Assembly: GCF_011761185.1 (NCBI RefSeq)
Contig: NZ_JAAOYM010000001.1
Span: 2,728,001-2,792,000 of the forward strand
From: Saccharomonospora amisosensis
GTDB lineage: Bacteria; Actinomycetota; Actinomycetes; Mycobacteriales; Pseudonocardiaceae
DNA length: 64,000 nt
Direction of reading: 5' to 3'
In this document: positions 18,078 through 26,045 of the stretch, piece after piece
Layout of the letters: every line of letters starts with the position of its first letter
How positions within the stretch are numbered: position 1 is the first letter of the stretch
The notes under the pieces: generated by a model
Told to the model about the DNA's origin: nothing
What the model saw: only the letters and a program-made list of their open reading frames with translations
Databases searched by the model: none
Program-made: the position numbers and the translations under genes

Positions 18078-19408
18078 GACTGCGCACCCCCAGCCAGTTG
18101 CGCGGTGACCAGGTCGGCGGCGCGATGTCCGCTTCGCACGGCTCCCTCCATGGTGTCGGGCCATCCGGTCGCGGTCCAGGAGCCCGCGAGCGCCAGGCCG
18201 CGGATACCGGTCGCGGCCGGCGGCCTGAGGCGACCGGAACCGGGGCCCTGCCGGAAGGTCGCCCGCCGCTCGCGGGTGACGAAGAACTTCGTGTGTGGCG
18301 TCGTCGCCGCGGCGGGCAGCAGCCGGGCGAGTTCGGCAAGGAACACCTCCCGCAGCTTCGGCATCGGTGTGTCCAGCCAGGTGTGCGCGGCCGACAGCGA
18401 GATCGTCAGGTACTGCCCGGACGCGACGCCCGCCACCTCGGTCCGGTCGAAGATCCACTGGACGGGCGATGCGACAGTGGCGGCGAACGGCAACTCGGTG
18501 ACGGGCCGTTCGTAGACCACGTGCACGTTGACGATGGGTGCCGCTCCCAGCCCGGAGGCCTGTCGCGCCGACAGCCCCGCACGGGGCGGGCACACCCTCG
18601 CGGCGGCGTCCGGCGGCACCGCCACCACGACGGCGTCGGCCGCCAGCTCCTCGGAGTCCAGCCGCAGCCGGAACCGGCCGTGGTCGCACTCGACGGCGCG
18701 TACCGCGCTTCGGGTGCGCACCTGCGCGTCCCTGTCGAGCAGGTACTTCTCGGCCGGGCGGACGTGCAGATCCTCCAACGGCAGCCGGGGAACGCCGATG
18801 TCGGCGGCATCGGCGCGGTCGAGCAACGCGGTACGGAACACCATCGCCGCCAGCGCCAGCGACGCCTCGGCGGCATCGCAGTTGAGTGCCGCCACCGCGA
18901 TGAGGTTCCACAGTGCGCCGAGGGTGGCGTCGTTCTGGCCGTGCCTTGCCAGCCAGTCGCCGAAGGTCTGCTCGTCCAGGGCCGGGTCGGTGGGGTCGAG
19001 ACCACGCAGCGCCACCGCGGCACGCAGCACGCGAAACCGGTCGGCGACCGAAAGCGCGGCATAGCGCGCGATTCCCGTTGCCAGGTGCAACGGCGCGGGC
19101 GCGGCGGTGCGAGCCAGTTCGGTGGTACCGCCGTCACGGGTGAGGATCGGCATCCGGAACCGGTCCTGCATCGCGATCCCGTCCGCGGTGCCGAGCCTGC
19201 GTAGCAGCGACCGATACTCGGTGCAGCAGCGCAGTACCACGTGCTGGCCGTTGTCAACGGCAACGCCGTCGCGCCGGAACGAGAACGTGGCACCGCCGAG
19301 CCGCGCCCTCGACTCCAGCAGCGTGACACGCAACCCGGCGTCGGCGAGGTCGCACGCGGCGGTAAGCCCGGCCAGCCCGCCACCCACCACCACCACGTGC
19401 GGGCTCAC
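18074..19408 (-). CDS. hpnE: HpnE, squalene-associated FAD-dependent desaturase
   Basis: 444 residues. Member of the phytoene desaturase-like flavin amine oxidase family; in the HpnCDE route it reductively converts hydroxysqualene to squalene. The dinucleotide-binding motif VVVVGGGLAGLTAA is at the extreme N-terminus, followed by LLESRARLGGATFS and a C-terminal FAD-binding segment ALAGSWTATGWPDTMEGAV. The GTG at 19408 is chosen because the Rossmann motif begins there and GTGA overlaps the hpnD stop. It is the third gene of the operon. Confidence 0.94.
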   Translation of the reverse strand: MSPHVVVVGGGLAGLTAACDLADAGLRVTLLESRARLGGATFSFRRDGVAVDNGQHVVLRCCTEYRSLLRRLGTADGIAMQDRFRMPILTRDGGTTELARTAAPAPLHLATGIARYAALSVADRFRVLRAAVALRGLDPTDPALDEQTFGDWLARHGQNDATLGALWNLIAVAALNCDAAEASLALAAMVFRTALLDRADAADIGVPRLPLEDLHVRPAEKYLLDRDAQVRTRSAVRAVECDHGRFRLRLDSEELAADAVVVAVPPDAAARVCPPRAGLSARQASGLGAAPIVNVHVVYERPVTELPFAATVASPVQWIFDRTEVAGVASGQYLTISLSAAHTWLDTPMPKLREVFLAELARLLPAAATTPHTKFFVTRERRATFRQGPGSGRLRPPAATGIRGLALAGSWTATGWPDTMEGAVRSGHRAADLVTAQLAGGAQS

Positions 19409-20262
19409 GGGACGCCCCCGGCGAGCGCACGGGCGGCGACGAGCGCCTTCTCCCAGTCGGGCAACGACGTCCGGCCTCGCAGCACGAGCCGGGGCCGCAG
19501 CGCCATCCGGTGCAGCAGGCGGTGGTAGATACCGGCCATCGCGGCGCAGCACGCTCTGCTCCTGCGGTCCAGCGAGGGCAGCAGCCGCAGCCCTCGCGTG
19601 TACCACACCTCGGCGCGTGCGGCCTGGAACTGCAGCAGCGCCACCAGTTCGTCCTCGCCGTCGCGGAACCGGCCGGAACCGTCCAGCCGCAACGTGCAGC
19701 CGAACCGGCGCAGGTCCTCTGCTGGCAGGTAGACGCGGCCGGACATGGTGTCCTCGAGTACGTCGCGCAGGATGTTCGTGAGCTGCAACGCGACCCCGAG
19801 GTCATCGGCGACACGCTCGTCGCGGGTCCAGTCGGCGGCTCCGAACACGGCGAGTGAAAGCCTGCCGATCGAGCCGGCCACGCAGCGGCAGTAGTGGTGC
19901 AGGTCGGCGAAGGTCTCATAGCTGGCACCGAGTACGTCGGCCCTGCAGCCGTCGATCAGTTCGTCGAAGGCGCCCAGCGGCAGCCCGAACCGCTGCGCCG
20001 CGTCGCCGAGCGCGAGCAGTACCGGGTCGCCACCGTGCTGGTCGAGCGCGTGCAGTTCCTTACGAGCGTTCTCCAGCCGCTCGAGCTTCACCTCGCGGGT
20101 GAGGTCGCCGTCGCCGATGTCGTCGATCCGCCGAGCGAACGCGTACACCGCGCTCAGTGCCCTGCGCTTGGGCGCGGGAAGCAGTCGTATCCCGTAGGAG
20201 AAGTTGCGCGCCTGCTGCCTGGTGATCCGTTCGCATTCGTCGTACGCCTGCTCCGCTCTCAC
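19405..20262 (-). CDS. hpnD: HpnD, presqualene diphosphate synthase
   Basis: 285 residues of the squalene/phytoene synthase family. The two Asp-rich motifs are present: FARRIDDIGDGD near residue 45, and DVLEDTMSGRVYLPAEDL. HpnD condenses two farnesyl diphosphates to presqualene diphosphate. The assignment to HpnD rather than HpnC rests on gene order and on closer resemblance to the presqualene-forming type; the two paralogues are adjacent. The GTG start is within GTGA overlapping the hpnC stop. Confidence 0.92.
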   Translation of the reverse strand: MRAEQAYDECERITRQQARNFSYGIRLLPAPKRRALSAVYAFARRIDDIGDGDLTREVKLERLENARKELHALDQHGGDPVLLALGDAAQRFGLPLGAFDELIDGCRADVLGASYETFADLHHYCRCVAGSIGRLSLAVFGAADWTRDERVADDLGVALQLTNILRDVLEDTMSGRVYLPAEDLRRFGCTLRLDGSGRFRDGEDELVALLQFQAARAEVWYTRGLRLLPSLDRRSRACCAAMAGIYHRLLHRMALRPRLVLRGRTSLPDWEKALVAARALAGGVP

Positions 20263-21194
20263 CGCGCACCGCCGGCTGCCAGCAGGCGGCCGAACTCGAG
20301 CAGAGTTCGCGCGCGGGTGGGGCGGGGAGTGGCTGTGAGCACGTCGAAGCCCGCGGAGGCGAGCGCGTGCGCTGTGGCGCGACCGCCCGCGACGTAGCCA
20401 GCGACCGCGAGCCGCGCGCTGCCGGACAGCGAGTCGACCAGCGGCGCGCCCTCGTCTAGCAACCGCACCGCACGCTGGGTCTGGAAACCGACGAGCGCTC
20501 GCACGGGGGTGTCCGCCCGGCGTGCCAGCAGGTCGTGCTCCGTGACGCCGAAACGCTCCATGTCCTCGGTGGGGAGGTAGATCCGGCCCGCACGCGCGTC
20601 CTCCGCCACGTCCTGACAGTGTTCGAGCACCTGCAACGCCGAACAGATCCGGTCGGAGAGCACGCGGCGGTGTGCCGTGTCGACACCGAACACCCCGAGC
20701 ACCAGCCTGCCGACAGGTTCCGCGGACAGGGTGCAGTACCGCAGCAGGTCGTCGAAGGTTCGACAGCGGTGCACCACCTGATCCCGCCGATTGGCTTCGA
20801 CCAACCGCTCGAACGGTTCACGCGAGAGTCCGCACTCGCGCACGGTCATCGCGAGATCGCGGTAGACCGGCTCGGCGGGCGGGGTCGAGGAGAACACCCC
20901 GTCCAGGTTCTGCGAGACCTCGTCGAGGCGCCGCAACCGCTGCGAAGCCGGTGTCGGCGGTGTTTCCGAGTCGGGAGCCGATCCGGTCGGCCCGTCGTCA
21001 CCGATGTCGTCCACCATCCGGGCGAAGGCGTACAGTGCCAGCAGATGCCGCCTGTGCCGGGACGGCAACACCCGCGAGGCGACTGGAAAATTCTCGTGCC
21101 GCGCCTGCGCATACACCCGTTCGAGTGATGGCAGGGTGTCTTGAGCAGCGAGGGCGGTCAGCCCCTCGCTCGTCGGCTTTGCCGATGGTGTCAA
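20259..21194 (-). CDS. hpnC: HpnC, squalene synthase homologue (hydroxysqualene synthase)
   Basis: 311 residues, paralogous to HpnD. It has FARMVDDIGDD, the second motif QDVAEDARAGRIYLPTED, and an insertion rich in Pro/Thr/Ser after the first motif. In the HpnCDE pathway HpnC turns presqualene diphosphate into hydroxysqualene. It is the first gene of the minus-strand hopanoid operon, so the operon promoter must lie in the gap that follows. The start is a TTG, supported by GGAGG 5 bp upstream and by the lack of any other start before the conserved region. Confidence 0.9.
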   Translation of the reverse strand: MTPSAKPTSEGLTALAAQDTLPSLERVYAQARHENFPVASRVLPSRHRRHLLALYAFARMVDDIGDDGPTGSAPDSETPPTPASQRLRRLDEVSQNLDGVFSSTPPAEPVYRDLAMTVRECGLSREPFERLVEANRRDQVVHRCRTFDDLLRYCTLSAEPVGRLVLGVFGVDTAHRRVLSDRICSALQVLEHCQDVAEDARAGRIYLPTEDMERFGVTEHDLLARRADTPVRALVGFQTQRAVRLLDEGAPLVDSLSGSARLAVAGYVAGGRATAHALASAGFDVLTATPRPTRARTLLEFGRLLAAGGAR

Positions 21195-21484
21195 TCACGC
21201 CTCCAACGCAACGGGCACGGGTTGTGGAACGCCTGCGTAACGCCCGGAGCCAGCCGGCCGTATCGCGCCATGGCGTTCGTGTGACGGGTGTCGTCGGTGG
21301 CGGACTCTTAGGCACGCTCGCACGAGCCAGGCTTCCCGCCGAAGCGTAGTGCCGTTCGCCGGGTGCTGCTTGCCGAACGTGTACATGCGATCCGCCTCGT
21401 CCCGTTCGGCCGGCGCACCGACCGTCGGCATCTGGGAATCCTCATTGTCGTGCAGTTCCACGACCCCGGGCAACTCCGAAAAGG

Positions 21485-21534
21485 CATGTCCCGGCAGCGC
21501 CGGGGAATCGTTTCCCGCACGCTGCCGGGACATG
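21485..21534. repeat. Long imperfectly nested hairpin
   Basis: A perfect 15-bp inverted repeat: CATGTCCCGGCAGCG at 21485-21499 and its complement at 21520-21534. An inner, 6-of-7 paired stem lies between them (21501-21507 with 21511-21517, loop TCG). There is no T-tract. It is 290 bp upstream of hpnC and 437 bp beyond the GerW-like stop, so it could be a terminator, a regulatory stem or the relic of a small mobile repeat. Confidence 0.7.
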
Positions 21535-21552
21535 TCATGGCTGTGCCAACCG

Positions 21553-21588
21553 TGCCGACAGCCTTGCCGACAGCCTTGCCGCCAGCTG
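21553..21588 (+). repeat. 12-bp tandem repeat
   Basis: TGCCGACAGCCT is present twice in a row (21553-21576), followed by a diverged third copy (TGCCGCCAGCTG). It lies in the gene-free region next to the long hairpin. Confidence 0.8.
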
Positions 21589-21970
21589 TACCGCCGACCT
21601 CGGCCGCCCACCGCACCGGCAGCTGTCACAACCGAAACAGCCGAGACTTTCGCGCCCCCCGGGCCCCTGGTTCTGCCTGCCGCGTCCACCAGGAGAGATC
21701 ATATTTCCTCGGCGGCCTGGCGCAACACTTTTCGGCGTCGGCCAAAAGCGTTAATCCCGTTCACCGTTTTGTCGCGCCGCCGGCCGAATATTCCCGTTGT
21801 TGACACCGCACCTTGTTGACGCTGCGCCATCAACCGGTTTCGGGGTATAATCACCGACCCCCGAACAGCGACTTCTCACGCCCACACCCCAGGCAATCCA
21901 CAATGGACCTATCACCGAACTCGGCAGTGTGTGTCCACATCGACCGCCGACTGTTGGGGGTGCCGGAAGG

Positions 21971-22321
21971 TCAGCTCGCCGAGTGTGCCTTGGCCCGCGC
22001 TCTGGCGATGCGCGCCCGCGTGAACAACAACGTCATGGCTACGGCGGCCACCAGCATCAGCATCCGGTTGACATCGACGGCGGGCACCCAACGGACGTTG
22101 CCGTCCTTGAGTACGTAGGCCCCGGTCGGTGCGCCGCCGAGGCCGAAGCCGCCACCCTCACCCTGCTGGCCCTTCTGGTCGTCACTGTGACCGGCTCCGC
22201 CTCCGCCTCCCACGCTGGCGGCCGTCACCACCACGACACCGTCACGCTCGATCGGCTCGGAGTACACCCTTTTCACCGAGACCGCGTCCTTGACCACCGT
22301 GAACAACTCACCGACAGCCAT
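21971..22321 (-). CDS. GerW/YtfJ-family protein
   Basis: 116 residues. The start MAVGELFTVVKDAVSVKRVY, a VVVTAASVGGGGGAG segment and the PTGAYVLKDGNVRWVPAVD stretch match the GerW/YtfJ sporulation-protein family. The C-terminus ends in one hydrophobic helix (LMLVAAVAMTLLF) and a basic tail. Function is poorly defined; in actinomycetes the family is not limited to spore formers. The ATG follows a strong AAAGGAGGGG site. It is the last gene of a minus-strand run behind the Rv1733c-like gene (25-bp gap). Confidence 0.8.
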   Translation of the reverse strand: MAVGELFTVVKDAVSVKRVYSEPIERDGVVVVTAASVGGGGGAGHSDDQKGQQGEGGGFGLGGAPTGAYVLKDGNVRWVPAVDVNRMLMLVAAVAMTLLFTRARIARARAKAHSAS

Positions 22322-22346
22322 GTCCCCTCCTTTCGCCGAAAACCGC

Positions 22347-22964
22347 TCACGACTGGTGTCGTTCGCGCTCCAACTGTTCCCACTCGCGCTGCCAGCGCTG
22401 GTACCGTGAGCGGTCGAGAATCCTGCGCACCGACAGGAAGAACAACGCGCTCGCCACCGCCACCAGCAGCCATACCGTCGCCGCCAGCGCCGCGGCGTTC
22501 CAGCCGGCGGCGGTTGTCGTCGTCGGTGGTGGCACCACGGCACCCGAGTCGTCCACCCAGACGTGAACCTGGCTGCCCTTCTCCTTGGCCGGGTCCGCCA
22601 TGACGGTTCCCGTCCTGCTGCCACCGTCCGGCACCGACCATCGTGCCCTGACCGGCACGGGCTGCTGGGCACTCGCCGGGTGCGCGGTCGCCCGCGCCGA
22701 CGGCGGCTCGGCGAGCAGCACCGCGGTGGTCTGCTCGCGTGAACTCTGCTGTTCCTGCGCCACCCGCACCTCGCGGGTGTAGGTTTCCGAGCCCAGCGCT
22801 GCCACGAACGGTGTCGCCAGCAGCGGCACCGCGAGCGCCATCACGAGCACGAGGCGCTCCAGCCGGTCGCTCGTGCGAGCAAGCGGGTTGCTGCCAAGAT
22901 GCACCCGCCTCCACAATCTCAGCAGCCAAGTGTCTGACCGCGGCGTCGCGGGATCCGGCTTCAT
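22347..22964 (-). CDS. Rv1733c-like two-helix membrane protein
   Basis: 205 residues with one helix near the N-terminus (about residues 38-60), an outside domain of about 100 residues, and a second helix near residue 160. The arrangement and the NPLARTSDRLERLVLVMALA start resemble M. tuberculosis Rv1733c, a member of the DosR dormancy regulon whose function is unknown. Conserved features include RARWSVPDGGSRTG and VHVWVDDSG. It lies 48 bp downstream of the alcohol dehydrogenase, so it shares a likely operon with the USP and ADH genes, also typical of dormancy loci. Confidence 0.82.
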   Translation of the reverse strand: MKPDPATPRSDTWLLRLWRRVHLGSNPLARTSDRLERLVLVMALAVPLLATPFVAALGSETYTREVRVAQEQQSSREQTTAVLLAEPPSARATAHPASAQQPVPVRARWSVPDGGSRTGTVMADPAKEKGSQVHVWVDDSGAVVPPPTTTTAAGWNAAALAATVWLLVAVASALFFLSVRRILDRSRYQRWQREWEQLERERHQS

Positions 22965-23012
22965 GTCTGCCTCCCTTCGATGTGCGCCGAGGTAGTCAGT
23001 CCACTGTGGTTC

Positions 23013-24068
23013 TCAGCCGAGCGAAGGCGTCACCACGGCGCGCCCCTCGAGCTCACCCTGCGCCAGCTTCCGGTAGGCCGTCGGCGCCTCGTCGAGCGAG
23101 AACCGCGTCAGCTGCGTGTGCAACAGCCCCCTCGCGCCCAGTTCGAGCACCTCGATCAGTTCCGGCCTGCTGCCCCAGTACACCGACTGCACCGACATCT
23201 CGTAGGGCAGCGAGAAGAACGAAACCGGCAGGGTGCCACCACCGAGTCCCACGATCGTGAGGTCGCCCAGCGACCGGCCGACCGCGGCACCCAGCGCGAG
23301 CGTGGAGTCGTTGCCGACGCAGTCGATGACGACGTCGACCCCTCGCCCCTTCGTGAACTCCCGGACCGCCGACGCCGCGTCCTCATCGGGGGCCAGTGCC
23401 AGGTCCGCCCCGAGTTGCCTTGCCAGGGTCAGCGACTCCGCGCGGATGTCGACGGCCACGATCCGCGCCGCCGTCGTCGCGCGCAGGATCTGCACCGCCA
23501 TGTGCCCCAACCCGCCGATACCGATCACCATCGCGGTCGCGTCCGGCGTGAGCCTGGGCCACGAGCGACGCACCGCGTGGTACGGCGTAAGGCCGGCGTC
23601 GGTCAGCGGCGCCGCGGTAACCGGGTCCAACCCTTCCGGCAACGGCAACACGTGCCTGGCGGCGGGTACCAGTAGCAGCTCCGCCATCCCGCCGTCGAGC
23701 CCGAGCCCCCCGCCGCCCCCGGGAACCGGCGCGGCGGCGGGATTCTCACAGTAGGTTTCGATGCCTGCCAGGCAGCGCGGGCAGGCACCGCAGCCCCACG
23801 GGCCGTAGACGGCCACCGGTTGGCCCACCGCCAGCCCGGTAACCCCCTCCCCCACCTCGTGCACCCAACCCGCGTTCTCGTGGCCGAGCGTGAACGGCGG
23901 TCCCCACGGCAACTGACCGGGCTCGAAATCGTGAGCGAGGTGGAGGTCCGAGTGACACACCCCCGCACCACCGACACGGACCACCACCTCACCACGGCCG
24001 GCGTGCGGCTCCGGAACCTCGGTGAGCACCGGATCGGACTTCCACTCCAGCAACCGAAGCGCACGCAT
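23013..24068 (-). CDS. Zinc-dependent alcohol dehydrogenase (MDR family)
   Basis: 351 residues. The catalytic-zinc region GVCHSDLHLAHD and TLGHENAGWV, the four structural-zinc Cys in CGACPRCLAGIETYC, and the NAD-binding VIGIGGLGHMAVQIL are all intact. It oxidises or reduces alcohol/aldehyde pairs; specificity is not evident. It starts 3 bp after the stop of the universal stress protein gene, so the two are cotranscribed. Similar USP-ADH pairs occur in hypoxia or dormancy groups. Confidence 0.92.
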   Translation of the reverse strand: MRALRLLEWKSDPVLTEVPEPHAGRGEVVVRVGGAGVCHSDLHLAHDFEPGQLPWGPPFTLGHENAGWVHEVGEGVTGLAVGQPVAVYGPWGCGACPRCLAGIETYCENPAAAPVPGGGGGLGLDGGMAELLLVPAARHVLPLPEGLDPVTAAPLTDAGLTPYHAVRRSWPRLTPDATAMVIGIGGLGHMAVQILRATTAARIVAVDIRAESLTLARQLGADLALAPDEDAASAVREFTKGRGVDVVIDCVGNDSTLALGAAVGRSLGDLTIVGLGGGTLPVSFFSLPYEMSVQSVYWGSRPELIEVLELGARGLLHTQLTRFSLDEAPTAYRKLAQGELEGRAVVTPSLG

Positions 24069-24071
24069 GGG

Positions 24072-24983
24072 TCACCCCTCTTCGCCGGAGGGTCGAACGA
24101 TCATCACCGGGCATTGTGCGTGGTGTACCAATGCCTGGCTGGTCGAACCGAGCAGCAGCCCGGCGAAGCCACCGCGGCCCCTGCTGCCGACCACGACGAG
24201 CCGCGCCGTCGCCGAACGGTCCAGCAGCTGGTGCCTCGGCTTGTCCCTTGCGACGACCCGCTCGACGGGCACGTCGGGATACTTCTCCTGCCAGCCCGCA
24301 AGCCGCTCAGCGAGCAGCCGCTCCTCGTCCTGCTCGGCGGGGCCGCCCTCGAAGTAGACGCGGGCCCTGTTGAACGCGCTCTCGTACTCGACGTCGAGCC
24401 AGGCGTGCACCGCCACCAACGGCGCGCCACGCATCGCCGCTTCCTCGAACGCGTAGGCGATCGCCCGCTCGCTGAGCGGGCTGCCGTCGACACCCACCAC
24501 GACGGGTCCTTCGGTGGGTGGTGCGACCTCACCGTCGCGCGGGCGCACCACCACGACGGGCGAACGCGCGTGCATGGCGACCCCGACGGCGGTGGAGCCC
24601 GCGAGCATGCCCGTGAAGCCGCCGAGGCCCGACGAGCCGAGCACGACCATCGCGGCGTCCTTGGACAGCTCGGTCAGCAGCGGGACCGGGGGCTCGTCGA
24701 TCACCTGCACGTCTACCGACACCCCGGGCGCCACGGCCTTTGCCTGTTCGGCGGCCTCGGCGACGACACGCTTGGCGTCGTCACCCACCGACTCCAGGAT
24801 GTTGGCGGGGATGGTGAAATCACCGCCGTAGTAGCGGCCGATGAGGCCGTAGCCATAGGTGATGCGCAGCGGCAACCGCCGCTGCCCCGCGAGTTCCGCG
24901 GCCCACCGCACGGCGTAGGTGGCCGATTCCGATCCGTCCACACCGACGACCACCGCGCCGGTGGCGGAGCCTTCAACAGTCAT
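24072..24983 (-). CDS. Universal stress protein with two Usp domains
   Basis: 303 residues made of two tandem Usp domains. Each has the ATP-binding signature G-x2-G-x9-G-S: GSSGLGGFTGMLAGST in the first half and GSRGRGGFAGLLLGST in the second. Each begins with the Asp-bearing strand (VVVGVDGSE; VVVGVDGSP). The ATG at 24983 is preferred to an in-frame ATG 12 codons earlier because GGGAG precedes it and homology begins there. It heads the USP, ADH, Rv1733c-like, GerW-like run. Confidence 0.93.
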   Translation of the reverse strand: MTVEGSATGAVVVGVDGSESATYAVRWAAELAGQRRLPLRITYGYGLIGRYYGGDFTIPANILESVGDDAKRVVAEAAEQAKAVAPGVSVDVQVIDEPPVPLLTELSKDAAMVVLGSSGLGGFTGMLAGSTAVGVAMHARSPVVVVRPRDGEVAPPTEGPVVVGVDGSPLSERAIAYAFEEAAMRGAPLVAVHAWLDVEYESAFNRARVYFEGGPAEQDEERLLAERLAGWQEKYPDVPVERVVARDKPRHQLLDRSATARLVVVGSRGRGGFAGLLLGSTSQALVHHAQCPVMIVRPSGEEG

Positions 24984-25069
24984 GTCATCTCCCAGTGATT
25001 CGCTTTTCGCCGGTTTCACGCTAGGAGTGCGCGCGCCTTCGCGATGCGGCCGTTGGTCCCCACCGGCGC

Positions 25070-25084
25070 GGGACTTCGGGCCTC
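25070..25084. promoter_or_regulatory. DosR-box-like site upstream of the USP operon
   Basis: GGGACTTCGGGCCTC matches the mycobacterial dormancy motif GGGACTTNNGNCCCT at all defined positions except the last two. It lies 87 bp upstream of the USP start. The flanking minus-strand sequence contains a second, weaker match (GGGACGCGAGGCCC). The sites fit the gene content downstream, but no DosR gene is visible. Confidence 0.4.
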
Positions 25085-25147
25085 GCGTCCCCGGTAGTGC
25101 GGTGGGGCCGCTCCGGCCCGCCTGCTCGCGCCGGGCGAGTCCGCGGA

Positions 25148-25945
25148 TCAGCGGGGGGTGAATTCGAAGTGGACGGTACGACCGGTTCGCGCGCGAAGGA
25201 CCCGGTGCGCCGCGGGCACGAGCAACCCGTGCAGCAGCGGGTACTTGCGGCGAAGCACACTCGCGGCGTGCCGTGCCCGCGCACCGTCGAGCCTGCGCAC
25301 CCGGCCCGCCACGGCTGGGCCCGCGATGGTCCTGCCCAGCCCGTCGCTGGGCGCTACCTCGGCCTTCGGGTCACGCGCGAGCCGTCTGGTCTTGAGCGCC
25401 TTCTCGAAACTGCGCAGGTAGGCGTGCTCGCCCTCCACCGCGATACTCACCGGCGTGCGGCCAGGCGTCCCGTCGCGGCGGTAGGTGGTGAGCACGACGG
25501 TCTTCTGCCGCAGGAGGCGGGCGAGTTCACCGGTCGCGGCGGTGCTCACCCTGCCGACCACGTAGCCGATCTCACGCAGCCGCAGGTACAGCGCGGCCGC
25601 GACGGCCACGCAGGTGCCGCCGAGCAGCCACGCCTGCCATGCCGCTGCGCCCTCGTCGAGGTCGACGATGTGGTTGACGGCGTGCGCGGTGGTGGCGACA
25701 AGGAAACCTGCCAGTACGGTCGCCAGCGAGTCCGCCCAGGCGGGCGCGAGCAGCAACCCTACGCCGAGCCCGAGCTGGAACGCCCCGGTGTCGGCGACGA
25801 AGTGCCCCTGGCCTGCGAAACCGGCCAGGTCGGCGAAGGAGCTTGGCGCGACCATCGCCCACAGCCCCGCGATGATCACCGCCACTCCCAGCACGGTGGT
25901 CACCGCCACCACCAACCGTCCCGGCCCCGCTTCCCGCTGAATCAT
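25148..25945 (-). CDS. Four-helix membrane domain fused to a PPOX/F420-type oxidoreductase
   Basis: 265 residues. The first 125 or so form four hydrophobic helices (DUF4383-like; HAVNHIVDLDEG lies in one loop). The rest is a pyridoxamine-phosphate-oxidase-like split barrel of the F420-binding kind: LLRQKTVVLTTYRRDGTPGRTPVSIAVEG, then KALKTRRLARDPKAEVAP. The fusion would tether a flavin/F420 reductase to the membrane. The ATG has GAGGAGAGGAAG upstream. It is upstream of, and in the same direction as, the USP operon. Confidence 0.82.
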   Translation of the reverse strand: MIQREAGPGRLVVAVTTVLGVAVIIAGLWAMVAPSSFADLAGFAGQGHFVADTGAFQLGLGVGLLLAPAWADSLATVLAGFLVATTAHAVNHIVDLDEGAAAWQAWLLGGTCVAVAAALYLRLREIGYVVGRVSTAATGELARLLRQKTVVLTTYRRDGTPGRTPVSIAVEGEHAYLRSFEKALKTRRLARDPKAEVAPSDGLGRTIAGPAVAGRVRRLDGARARHAASVLRRKYPLLHGLLVPAAHRVLRARTGRTVHFEFTPR

Positions 25946-26045
25946 GGCTCTTCCTCTCCTCGTCGCTGACTGTGCTGTCACAGCGGGGACGAGACAGGCG
26001 GGCGATGCGTGACCGCGCCCAGGCCAGAAACAGGCAGGAACAGGT

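Larger units (their letters stand above)
21195..21970. other. 776-bp gene-free region upstream of the hopanoid operon
   Basis: No convincing gene on either strand; frames crossing it translate to low-complexity Arg/Gly/Pro-rich peptides. It contains a 50-nt hairpin (21485-21534), a 12-bp tandem repeat (21553-21588) and, on the plus strand, TTGACG at 21816 with TATAAT at 21846 (24-bp spacing, too long for a standard promoter). Base composition is lower in GC near 21690-21850. It should hold the hpnC promoter on the minus strand, but I could not pick one out. Confidence 0.6.

Noticed and set aside
21195-21689. 164-codon minus-strand frame
   Set aside because: Low-complexity Arg/Gly/His-rich translation that crosses the hairpin and the 12-bp repeat; no ribosome-binding site.
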